Positions 20,969-29,246 of a DNA stretch of 64,000 nt are shown one piece after another. Under the pieces are notes generated by a model, which saw only the letters and a list, made by a program, of their open reading frames with translations, made no database searches and had not been told where the DNA came from. Each line of letters starts with the position of its first letter. Within the stretch, counting starts at the first letter, position 1. The DNA lies in the NCBI GenBank assembly GCA_033763975.1, contig JANRJM010000003.1, positions 1-64,000 on the forward strand, written 5' to 3'. The stretch is from Planctomycetota bacterium. GTDB taxonomy: Bacteria; Planctomycetota; Phycisphaerae; Phycisphaerales; UBA1924. Made by a program: the position numbers and the translations under genes.

Positions 20969-21684
20969 AGGGCCTGGCGACCATCGCCCGGCGCGAACTC
21001 ACGTCGTACTTCCGCACGCCCGCGGGGTGGGTGATCATCGCACTCTTCCTGCTGCTCACCGGGCTGGTGTTCGGGCGTTTCGTGCTCGCGCCGGGGCGGC
21101 CCGCGAGCCTGCGCGACTTCTTCGCGGTCTCCGGGTGGCTGCTGCTGCCGGTGGCCCCGGCGATCTCGATGCGCTTCCTCGCCGACGAGATCCGTGCGGG
21201 CACGATCGAATCGCTCCTGACGGCACCGACGACGTCCGCCGCGATCGTGCTGGGCAAGTTCCTCGGCGGGTTCGTGTTCCTGCTCACCATGCTGGCGCCG
21301 ACGGGGCTCTACGTGGTCGTGCTCGACCGGGCCTCGACCATCCCGATGGACCTGGGTCCGATCCTCGCCGGCTACCTCTGCCTGGTGCTGGTGGGCGGGC
21401 TGGCGCTCGCCATCGGCACGTTCGCGTCGTCGCTCACGCCGAACTCCACGCTCGCGTTTCTCATCTCGCTGTTCGCGATGCTCGCGCTGCTGATGGCCCC
21501 CGCCGCCGCCGACTTCCTGCCCTCGGGCGCGCGCCCGGTCCTGTACGCCCTTGCCCTGTCCTCGCGCATCGCCGACTTCGCCAAGGGCGTCATCGACACC
21601 GCCCACGTCGCGTTCTTCCTGCTGACGTCCGTCTGGTTCCTCGCGGGCGCGGCCTGCGTCACGGAGCTGCGCCGCTGGCGCTGA
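20965..21684 (+). CDS. ABC transporter permease (GldF/ABC-2 type)
   Basis: 239 residues with about six TM helices. The opening ATIARRELTSYFRTPAGWVI is typical of ABC-2/GldF permeases, as is RFLADEIRAGTIESLLTAP between helices 2 and 3. It is coupled to the ATPase by a 4-nt overlap and followed after 4 nt by the GldG-like gene, forming a three-gene operon. Confidence 0.87.
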   Translation: MKGLATIARRELTSYFRTPAGWVIIALFLLLTGLVFGRFVLAPGRPASLRDFFAVSGWLLLPVAPAISMRFLADEIRAGTIESLLTAPTTSAAIVLGKFLGGFVFLLTMLAPTGLYVVVLDRASTIPMDLGPILAGYLCLVLVGGLALAIGTFASSLTPNSTLAFLISLFAMLALLMAPAAADFLPSGARPVLYALALSSRIADFAKGVIDTAHVAFFLLTSVWFLAGAACVTELRRWR

Positions 21685-21688
21685 CCAC

Positions 21689-23941
21689 ATGACCACCCTC
21701 CCCGCACGTGGCCGCATCCCTGCCCCGCCGCCGCCCCCGGCGCGCCCGCCGGCGCCGCGCGTGCGGACCGGCTCGGCGAAGTCGCGTGCCCGCCTGCTGG
21801 CGGGCGTCGTGATGGGCTGCGCGACGATCGCGCTCGTCCTGGGCGTGGTGCTCGCCGAGCGCTTCCGCCTGCGCCCGGACGTGACCACGATGAACGAGCA
21901 GTCGCTCGCGCCCCGCACTGAGCGCACGCTCGACGCGCTCGAGACGCCCCACCGCCTGGTGATCGCCGCGGACATCGCCACGATCGACCGGCGCGCCTGG
22001 CAGGGCGTCACCGACGTGCTGGACGCGATGCAGCGTCACCAGCCGCTGTTCTCCTGGACGCCCATCGACACGAACTCCACGCGCGGGCTGGGCGCGTACA
22101 ACCAGCTCGTCGGCGAACTGGTCGAGCGCGACCGCAGCGTGCTGGCCGAGCAGACCGCGACGGTCGAGCTCGCGAACGCTGGCGTCGTCGCCCTGAGCAG
22201 CTACCTGGGCGACACCCTCGCCCCGATGCTCGCGCAGCTGCAAGAGGGGATGCCCGGCTCGACGACCGAGATGCTCGCGCACCGCCGCACGCTCGAGCAG
22301 CTCGCCGCACGCACGCGCCTGGCCTCCCGCGATCTCACCGACGGCGCCTCGCAATCCGCCGAGGCGCTCCGCTCGCGCCTCGGCCAGACCCCGCTCCCCG
22401 CCACCGATCGGGCGTCGGTCATCCTCGTCCAGCGCCTCGACCACACCGTGCAGTTGCTCGCCGACATCGCCCGCCAGCTCCGCACGCTCAGCAACGGCCC
22501 GATGGCCAACTCCCCGTTCGCCGAGCAGGCCGCCCCCGCGATCCCGGGCGTCGAGCAACGCCGCGACCAGGCCGGCGTCGTCCTCGATTCTCTCCGCAAG
22601 CTCAAGCGCCCCGACCTGCTCCGCGTGACCGACGTGCTCGAGCGCGGCTCGGCGGCGCTCGTCGTCGGCCCGCCCGGCGGGGGCATCGCCGCGATCGACA
22701 TGGAGTCGCTCTTCCCCACCGCCCCCGTCCTGGACGTCGGCGGGATGTCCGCCACCGACGTCCGCCGGCGCGCCGAGGAACTGGTCACCTCGTCGCTCGC
22801 CGCGCTCCTCACCCCCCGTCAGCCCATCGTCATGCTCGTGCACGCGGAGTCCACGACGCTCCTCGACCAGCCGCAGCTCTTCCAGCGACTGCTCCAGCGC
22901 ATGCGCCTGCGGGGCATCGACGTTGTCGAGTGGTCCGTCGTGCTGAGCGAGACGCCCCCGTCGCTGCTGGCGGTCGACCCCGAGGCCCGCAACCCCGCGC
23001 GTGCCCGCCCCATCGTGTACGTCTCGATCGCCCCGGATTCCTCCGCCGCCGCCCCGCGCGCCGGGGGCGTCTCCGGGGCGCAGCGCGCCGCGCGCCTGGG
23101 CGAGGTGCTCGAGCAGCTCGTCACGCGCAACGAGAACGTGCTGCTGTGCATGAACCCCTCGGTGCTGCCGGGCTACGGCGAGCCCGACCCCACCGTGCAG
23201 GTGCTCGCGCACTTCGGCCTGGCCGCCGACACCGGGCGCCCGCTCGTACGCGAACTCTTCTCGACCCGCGGGCGCACCGTCGAGACCGCCCTCCTCACGC
23301 AGGCCCTCGACGGCGCCACGCCCCTCAACGGCGCCATGCACGGGCTCCCCACCGCCGTGACCTGGCCGATCACGCTCGTCGAGCGCCCGGCCCCCGACCG
23401 CGTCCGACTCACCATGGTCCCGCTGCTCAGCGTGGACGCGTCCTCCACCCTCTGGACCGAATCGCAGTGGCTGCGCATCTGGCAGACCCCGCCCGAGGCG
23501 CGCTCGCTCATCCCGCCGGCCGACCAGCCCGTCTACGACGACGGACGCGACGGGCGCTGGCCCGAGGGCAAGGAGAGCGCCCGCGGGCAGCAGTGGCTCC
23601 TCGCCGCCTCCGTGCAGCGCTTCGAGGTCGGCAAGAAGCCGCAGCGCGCCGTGATCATCGGGTCCAACAGCTGGTTCATCGACTCGGTCTCGCAGGCGAT
23701 GATGAGCGTCGACGGACGGGCCGCCCTGCGCAACCCCGGCAACCTCGAGCTCTTCGAGTCCTCGGTCTACTGGCTCGCCGACCTCGACGCCCTCATCGCC
23801 CAGACGCCCACCGCGCAGGCGACGTCCATGATCGGCCCCATGTCCGAGTCCAGCCTCCGTCGCCTCCAACTCGGCATCATCGTCGGTATGCCCCTGAGCG
23901 TGCTGCTCCTGGGCGCGGCCTACCGCTTCGTCCGCGGCTGA
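21689..23941 (+). CDS. GldG-like ABC-associated membrane protein
   Basis: 750 residues. A Pro-rich cytoplasmic N-terminus (about 1-28) precedes TM1 (about 35-55). A large extracytoplasmic region follows (about 60-720), and a C-terminal TM (about 726-747, IIVGMPLSVLLLGAAYRF) ends in a very short tail. This one-TM, large-domain, one-TM layout behind an ABC-2 permease is that of GldG/DUF4350-like proteins. The usual GldG domain begins near RLVIAADIATIDRRAW. An inserted helical, Gln/Arg/Ala-rich section (about 140-310) makes it longer than Bacteroidetes GldG. Its stop is 3 nt from the convergent zinc-ribbon gene. Confidence 0.75.
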   Translation: MTTLPARGRIPAPPPPPARPPAPRVRTGSAKSRARLLAGVVMGCATIALVLGVVLAERFRLRPDVTTMNEQSLAPRTERTLDALETPHRLVIAADIATIDRRAWQGVTDVLDAMQRHQPLFSWTPIDTNSTRGLGAYNQLVGELVERDRSVLAEQTATVELANAGVVALSSYLGDTLAPMLAQLQEGMPGSTTEMLAHRRTLEQLAARTRLASRDLTDGASQSAEALRSRLGQTPLPATDRASVILVQRLDHTVQLLADIARQLRTLSNGPMANSPFAEQAAPAIPGVEQRRDQAGVVLDSLRKLKRPDLLRVTDVLERGSAALVVGPPGGGIAAIDMESLFPTAPVLDVGGMSATDVRRRAEELVTSSLAALLTPRQPIVMLVHAESTTLLDQPQLFQRLLQRMRLRGIDVVEWSVVLSETPPSLLAVDPEARNPARARPIVYVSIAPDSSAAAPRAGGVSGAQRAARLGEVLEQLVTRNENVLLCMNPSVLPGYGEPDPTVQVLAHFGLAADTGRPLVRELFSTRGRTVETALLTQALDGATPLNGAMHGLPTAVTWPITLVERPAPDRVRLTMVPLLSVDASSTLWTESQWLRIWQTPPEARSLIPPADQPVYDDGRDGRWPEGKESARGQQWLLAASVQRFEVGKKPQRAVIIGSNSWFIDSVSQAMMSVDGRAALRNPGNLELFESSVYWLADLDALIAQTPTAQATSMIGPMSESSLRRLQLGIIVGMPLSVLLLGAAYRFVRG

Positions 23942-23944
23942 TCG

Positions 23945-24394
23945 CTACTCCGCCAGCATCGCCGGCTCGGGCGCCGCGCACCGCGCGCACAGAGTCGTGG
24001 GCGATACTTCCACGTCGCCGCACCGGCGGCAGCGCACCCGCCGGGGTTTCGACGCCGCGTGCGCGAGCCCGCACTCCGGGCACGTCGGGTTCGCGTGCTC
24101 CAGGCCGTCCAGTTCGTACCGGCACCCGCGGCACGGCACGCGCACCCGCTCTCGCGGGAGCGCCACCAGATAGCTCCCCACCAGCAGCATGATGCCGCCC
24201 TCGCCCGCCAGCAGCAGCAAGAACCCGGGCATGGGGAACTCGCTCGTCAGCCAGCGAGACACCTGCACGTCTACCCATCCCAGCAGCAGCACGCCGCCCA
24301 GCCCGGCGACCAGCGATGCGACCCCGAGGAATCGCCTTCGCCACTTGAAGCAGCCATACCACACCAGCACGGCGTACAGCGGGAAGATAAACAC
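23945..24394 (-). CDS. small membrane protein with two zinc ribbons
   Basis: About 149 residues from a GTG at 24394 with GGAAG 7 nt upstream; no ATG fits, so the start is uncertain. Two or three TM segments occupy about residues 1-85. The C-terminal half carries CRGCRYELDGLEHANPTCPECG, cut here as CRGC...CPEC, then a second CRRC...CARC pair, i.e. two four-Cys zinc-ribbon candidates. Membrane proteins with a CxxCxYxLxG...CPECG module are very frequent in Phycisphaerae as far as I recall. Function unknown. Convergent with the GldG-like gene. Confidence 0.62.
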   Translation of the reverse strand: MFIFPLYAVLVWYGCFKWRRRFLGVASLVAGLGGVLLLGWVDVQVSRWLTSEFPMPGFLLLLAGEGGIMLLVGSYLVALPRERVRVPCRGCRYELDGLEHANPTCPECGLAHAASKPRRVRCRRCGDVEVSPTTLCARCAAPEPAMLAE

Positions 24395-24489
24395 CGGGCG
24401 ACTTCCACACGTCGGTCGCGCCCAGTCTACCGCCGGACAGCGATCCTCCTGAACCTGTTCGCCCCATCCGCGCCGGGAGATTCCGCGAC

Positions 24490-25608
24490 CTATCGCCCCG
24501 GGAGAAAGAACGTCCGCAGCGACTCGAGAATGTCGTCGCGACCGCCCACCTTGCTCGTGATGAGCCGCGGGCCCAGTTCGTCGGCCATCCCGTCCGGGAA
24601 CGAGTCGTGCAGCACTCCCAGGAAGCTCCCGCTCCCGTACGCGCTCGCGACCTGGCAGTAGCCGAACATGTTCACCCGGGTCAGCAACTGCTCGCGCAGC
24701 AGCCGCACGCACTGGCGGTTGTCCGAGTCCGACGAGTTGTCCCCGTCCGTGAAGTGGAACAGGTACACGTTCCAGTCCGCCGGGTCGTAGTGCTGGTCCA
24801 GCAGTTCCTTGCAGCACTGGTACGCCGAGCTGATCCGCGTCCCGCCGTCTTCCTTCACCGAGAAAAACGTCTTCTTGTCCACTTCCGCCGCCTTCACATC
24901 ATGCACGATGTAGCGGCTCTCGATCCCCTCGTAGTTCCGGCGCAGCCACGTGTCGATCCAGAACGCTTCCAGCCGGACCAGGTCCTTCTGCTCGTCACCC
25001 ATCGATCCCGAGACGTCCATCATGTACACGATCACCGCGTTGCTCTGCGGGTTCTTGATCTCGCTCCACGCACGGTACCGCAGGTCGTCCTTGATCGGGA
25101 TGATCACCGGGTTCGCCGGGTCGTACGTCCCCATCGCCAACTGTCGCTTCAGCGCCTCGCGGTACGTCCGCTTGAACACCCGCAGCGACTGCGGGCCCAC
25201 CGGACGCAGCCCCGTGTATTTGTCGCGGATCGTCGTGATCCGGTGCTCGCCCCGCGGCTTGATCCGCGGCAAGCGCAGTTCCTCCGCCAGGATGTCCGCC
25301 AGTTCCTCCAGCGACACATCCACCTCGAGGATGTGCTGCCCCTCGTTCTCGCCGCCCTGCCCCTGGTTGCCCTTCCCGGGCTGGCCGACGCCCTGGCCTT
25401 CTTCGCCTTCGCCCATCCCGACGCCGCCCGAGTTATCCCCGTACCGGAACGTCGGGATGTCGATGTCATGAATGGGCACGGAGACGGCCCGGCGCCCCTC
25501 GCGCGCGATCAACTCGCCCCGCCCCAGGAACCGGCGCAGGTCCTTGCGCAGCTTGCCGCGAACGATCTCGCGGAAACGCTGGTGGTCTTGTTCGATCTTG
25601 TTCACCAT
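24490..25608 (-). CDS. DUF444 (YeaH/YhbH-like) protein with VWA-type MIDAS
   Basis: 372 residues. The start MVNKIEQDHQRFREIVRGKL matches the DUF444 N-terminus. A Gly/Gln-rich linker (about 60-95) follows, then the conserved core with IPIKDDLRYRAW and a von Willebrand A-like domain with MDVSGSMGD (metal-site DxSGS) and FTDGDNSSDSDN. In many bacteria this family is encoded with the PrkA kinase and SpoVR in a stress or nitrogen-starvation operon. Neither is next to it here. The ATG at 25608 is chosen because the homologous N-terminus begins there. Confidence 0.9.
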   Translation of the reverse strand: MVNKIEQDHQRFREIVRGKLRKDLRRFLGRGELIAREGRRAVSVPIHDIDIPTFRYGDNSGGVGMGEGEEGQGVGQPGKGNQGQGGENEGQHILEVDVSLEELADILAEELRLPRIKPRGEHRITTIRDKYTGLRPVGPQSLRVFKRTYREALKRQLAMGTYDPANPVIIPIKDDLRYRAWSEIKNPQSNAVIVYMMDVSGSMGDEQKDLVRLEAFWIDTWLRRNYEGIESRYIVHDVKAAEVDKKTFFSVKEDGGTRISSAYQCCKELLDQHYDPADWNVYLFHFTDGDNSSDSDNRQCVRLLREQLLTRVNMFGYCQVASAYGSGSFLGVLHDSFPDGMADELGPRLITSKVGGRDDILESLRTFFLPGR

Positions 25609-25741
25609 GACGCAGCCTGCGCGCTCGCACTCGGGTCCTGCCGTGGACGCCGCCCGCCCGTCCTCCACCACCCGGTTCTACGACTTCGACCGCGGGCGGA
25701 TTCGCCTTGAGCACGATAAGTGTTCCGAGCGTCCGAAGATC

Positions 25742-26677
25742 CTACGAACGGGGGGCGAACCGCGTTCGACCCCGTGCCAGCCGCCACGCGCACGCCGCCC
25801 CGACCACGACCGCCGCCCCTACTTCCAGCGCCCGCAACGACAGGTCGGCGCTGAGCGCGACCGCCACGTCCGGCGATGCGCCCGCGCCCCAGGCCATCCA
25901 CGCCGGCAGCGCGCCCGCCAGCAGACCCACCGTCCACTCGCGCACCCCCAGCCCGTTCGCCAGCCCGGGGACGAGCATCGACACCTGCGCGACCAGCGCG
26001 ATCGCCACGGCCTGCGTCGCCGAGATCGGCACGCCCAGCAGCGCGAAGATCGTCCAGTAGCGCAGCGACCACGCGAGCGTGTCGGCGTACTTGAGCAGCA
26101 GCGCCACGCCGTACGCCGCCCCGAGCACCGGCACCCGCCCGCGCAGCGCGCCCGCCAACAGCACGCCCGCGAGCACGCCCAGCGACAGCCCGCCGATGCC
26201 CCCGCCCCGCAGCATCCACGTGCGGGGCAGCCACGCCAGTTCGCCCAGCAGCACGCACCCGCCCGCCAGCCCGAGCACGATGGACTCGGCGACGATGCGC
26301 GCCGACGTGCGGACGGGGATCTCCAGCACGCGCTTCTGGTACGCGACGCGCGCGAGCAGCCCGGGCGAAAAGGGCAGGTAGTTCAGCAGCCACGACGCGC
26401 CCACGAGCGCCGCCATGTAGCGCGTGCGCACCGGGTGCCGCGCCGTCGTCAGCGCCGTGAACACCCCGCTCGTGAGCATCCAACTGACCACCGGCAGCAG
26501 GCCCAACAGCGCAATGCGCCAGGCGGGGGCGTCGGCGAGGGCGCCGCGGACGGCGTCGAACGCGGCGGCGTTCATCCACACGGCCCGCACCGCGGCGGCG
26601 AGCAACGCCAGGCCCGCGAGCGCGCCGGCGATCCGCCACGCGCGCCGCGCTCGGTGCTGGCTGGGGGCGTCGGGCAC
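25742..26677 (-). CDS. flippase-like integral membrane protein (UPF0104/AglD-MprF type)
   Basis: 311 residues from a GTG, about eight TM helices. The pattern SWLLNYLPFSPGLLARVAYQKRV and the later VPGLANGLGVREWTVGLLAG (conserved N-P/P-G and G-x-R-E blocks) are those of the lysylphosphatidylglycerol synthetase TM region/UPF0104 family. Members move or help position lipid-linked substrates, but activity here is inferred. It begins 7 nt after the stop of the large secreted protein, so the two form an operon. A gap of 133 nt to the DUF444 gene shows nothing recognisable. Confidence 0.72.
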   Translation of the reverse strand: MPDAPSQHRARRAWRIAGALAGLALLAAAVRAVWMNAAAFDAVRGALADAPAWRIALLGLLPVVSWMLTSGVFTALTTARHPVRTRYMAALVGASWLLNYLPFSPGLLARVAYQKRVLEIPVRTSARIVAESIVLGLAGGCVLLGELAWLPRTWMLRGGGIGGLSLGVLAGVLLAGALRGRVPVLGAAYGVALLLKYADTLAWSLRYWTIFALLGVPISATQAVAIALVAQVSMLVPGLANGLGVREWTVGLLAGALPAWMAWGAGASPDVAVALSADLSLRALEVGAAVVVGAACAWRLARGRTRFAPRS

Positions 26678-26684
26678 GCGCGTC

Positions 26685-29213
26685 CTATCGCTGCGGGGTG
26701 CGGACGGGCGACGCCACAGGGCCGGTGTGCGCGAGCGTGGCGCGCCCCGCGGCGAGCCGCTCGCGGTGCGACGCCGCCACGCGGGCGAGCGCCGGGATGT
26801 CCGACGTCGTCGCCGCCACGAGCCCGGCGTCTTCGGGGTTCGTCACGCGGGTGACAAGCCTCACCATGCGCACGTCGGGGTCCGTGTCCTGCGCCATGAC
26901 CTCGTCGAGCGGGGTCACCACCGGGTACGTCGCCGCCCCCGGGAGCACGGTGACCGCCAGAAGGCGCACCGCGGGCGGCCAGGTCGGGTACGCCTTGACG
27001 AGCGCCTCGACGAGGGGCGCGGGGTCTTCGAGAGGCTGCGCGGCGGGCTCTCCGCCCATGAGACGGGTGCGGGCCGCCACGAGCAGCGCGGGCGCCTCGT
27101 CCGCGGGCGGTGCCTCGAGCCGCGCGATGAGGCGGCTCTGGGGGATGCGCGACTCGGGGAGCGCCTCGCGCGCGACGAGGTTGGTCGTGGCCTCGACGCA
27201 GCCGGGCCCGCGCTCGCGTCGCCCGTCGGACCGCGATTCGAAGCCCTGGATCACGCGCCACCGCACGCGCGACGGTCGGTCGGAGCCGACTTCCTGCAGC
27301 CAGCCGATGAGCCCGACGTCGGGCCACAGCGTCACGTCGAGCTGTTCGCCCGGGTTGAGGCGCAGGCGCCGGTCGAGTTCGAAGACCTCGCCGGTGGTCA
27401 TGTCGCTGCGCGAACGGATGCCGGTCTCGAGGCTGGGGCCGAAGAAGAACCGCGTGTTGAGGGTGCGCGCCGAGCCCATGCCCAGCGGAATCGGGCTCAC
27501 GTTGCGCAGGCGCACGCGCGCGTAGACCGGCTCGATCGGCTCGGGCGTGCGGGGCTCCAGGTCGACGCCGAGCGACACGGACAGTCGCGGCGCCGCGACG
27601 AGCTGATCCACCCACCCGGGGATCGCCTGCTCGCGCGCCCGCGCGTCGGCGATCTCCCGCGCCCGGGCCTCGTCCGTCCCCAGCGCCCGCGACCGCGACT
27701 CCGCGTACGCGCAAAGCGGGTTGAGCGGGAGCATGGCGGCGGCCTCGCGGAACAGCGCCGCCGCGCCCCGCACGTCGCCCGTGCGCTCGCGCGCGGTGGC
27801 GCGCGCCAGCGTCAGCCAGAGCGAGCCCTGCTCGGGCGGGAACTCCTGCGTGCCGCAGGCGTAATCGCCCGCGCGCACGGCCTTCCACGCGTTGGCCGCC
27901 ACCGCGCGCGGGTCGGCGGCGCCGCCCTGCAGGCTCGCCACCACCTGGTTCATGCCCTCCATCTGCTCGTCGGTCTGCGCCCCCACCAGGCAGCGGAGCA
28001 TGTACATCTCGAGGATCACGGAGTACGACGCCTCGTGCGCCTGCGCCTCGGTGATGTTCGGCGGGCGGCGGGTCGGGTCCGTCAGCGCGTTCATCTTGTC
28101 GAAGACCGTCGCGCCCAGGTCCGCCACCGACCGCTCCAGCCCCTCGCGCTTCTCCTCGCCCTGCAGGTGCAGCGTGAGCGCCCGGACCTGCTCGTACGGG
28201 ATGTCCAGACGCACGTCCTCCGGACGCAGCACGTTGGGCCCCTCGAGGCGCGTGGGGTCGACCTGGGCGGCGTACGCGACCTCCGCCCGGCGCGACTCCA
28301 CCTGCACGTCCATCGCGTTCGAGACCGACGCCGGGCCGTTGATCATCCAATCAAGCACGAACCCCTCGACGGAGAACGCGTCGTCGGGCTGGCGCCCGGC
28401 CACCGTCTCAACCGCCCGCTCGATGACGTGGAACCGCCGCGCGCTCTCGAACGCGCCGGCATGAGCGAACTCGTCGCGCAGCAGGCGCAGCGTGCGCGAG
28501 TCGAGCGGGTCGGCCATGAGCAGGTTCGACAGCAGGTCGACGCGCCCCGCGCGGTCGTCGAGGCGCGACGAGAAGTACGTGTACGCCAGGAGCGCCGCGT
28601 CCTTGTTCGTCGCGTCCAGCGTCAGCGCGCGCCGCAAGTGCTCCACGAACCCCGCGTCGTCCCCCGTCTCGCGGCGGAGCAGCGCCGCGTCGAGCGCCAG
28701 GCGGCTGCGGACGCTCGCGTCGAGCGACGCACCGCGCTCGCCCAGGAAGCTCTCGTACGCCGCCAGCCGCTCGCGCACCGTCTGCAGGCGCCCGATGCGC
28801 GCGGTGATGAGGCGGAGCTGCGCCACCGTGTCGGCGGGGTCGAGCTCGATGACGCGCCGGGTGCAGGCGAGCAGCGTGTCGAGGTCGCCGGCGTTCCACG
28901 CGGCCTCGGCCCGGCGGCGCACGATGTCGGCGTCGCCGGGCGCGTGGCGCTCGGCCAGGGCGAGCAGGTCGGCGGTGATGGCGAAGTCGGCGGGGAGCGC
29001 GCCCGGGCTGGCGCGGAGGTCCAGCAGCGCCAGGCGCGTGATCGATCGCGCGGTGAAGGCGCGCAGGTCCGTCTGGGTGCTGGCCGCCGCCCGCACGGGC
29101 GAGACCGGCATGCTCGTGGGCGGGGCGTCCTGCGCGAGCGCCCCGTTCCACGGCGCGCACGCCGTCCCGCCGATGATGCCGACCGCCACGACCCGCCAGA
29201 ACGTGTGATGCAC
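26685..29213 (-). CDS. large exported helical-repeat (TPR-like) protein
   Basis: 842 residues. An N-terminal signal (hydrophobic about 5-27, likely cleavage after ALA) indicates export. Residues about 75-300 show helix-pair character with TPR-like spacing (for example AEAAWNAGDLDTLLACTRRVIELDPAD and EHLRRALTLDATNKDAAL, cut from longer pairs). The centre holds a helical stretch with EKREGLERSVADL. The C-terminal third is beta-rich (RLNPGEQLDVTLWPDVGLIGWL). No catalytic motif is visible. It is the first gene of a pair with the flippase-like protein and follows rho by 33 nt, which is short enough for read-through. Confidence 0.75.
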   Translation of the reverse strand: MHHTFWRVVAVGIIGGTACAPWNGALAQDAPPTSMPVSPVRAAASTQTDLRAFTARSITRLALLDLRASPGALPADFAITADLLALAERHAPGDADIVRRRAEAAWNAGDLDTLLACTRRVIELDPADTVAQLRLITARIGRLQTVRERLAAYESFLGERGASLDASVRSRLALDAALLRRETGDDAGFVEHLRRALTLDATNKDAALLAYTYFSSRLDDRAGRVDLLSNLLMADPLDSRTLRLLRDEFAHAGAFESARRFHVIERAVETVAGRQPDDAFSVEGFVLDWMINGPASVSNAMDVQVESRRAEVAYAAQVDPTRLEGPNVLRPEDVRLDIPYEQVRALTLHLQGEEKREGLERSVADLGATVFDKMNALTDPTRRPPNITEAQAHEASYSVILEMYMLRCLVGAQTDEQMEGMNQVVASLQGGAADPRAVAANAWKAVRAGDYACGTQEFPPEQGSLWLTLARATARERTGDVRGAAALFREAAAMLPLNPLCAYAESRSRALGTDEARAREIADARAREQAIPGWVDQLVAAPRLSVSLGVDLEPRTPEPIEPVYARVRLRNVSPIPLGMGSARTLNTRFFFGPSLETGIRSRSDMTTGEVFELDRRLRLNPGEQLDVTLWPDVGLIGWLQEVGSDRPSRVRWRVIQGFESRSDGRRERGPGCVEATTNLVAREALPESRIPQSRLIARLEAPPADEAPALLVAARTRLMGGEPAAQPLEDPAPLVEALVKAYPTWPPAVRLLAVTVLPGAATYPVVTPLDEVMAQDTDPDVRMVRLVTRVTNPEDAGLVAATTSDIPALARVAASHRERLAAGRATLAHTGPVASPVRTPQR

Positions 29214-29246
29214 GGCGATTGCTCCAGGAGGCTCCGCGCGCGGAGC

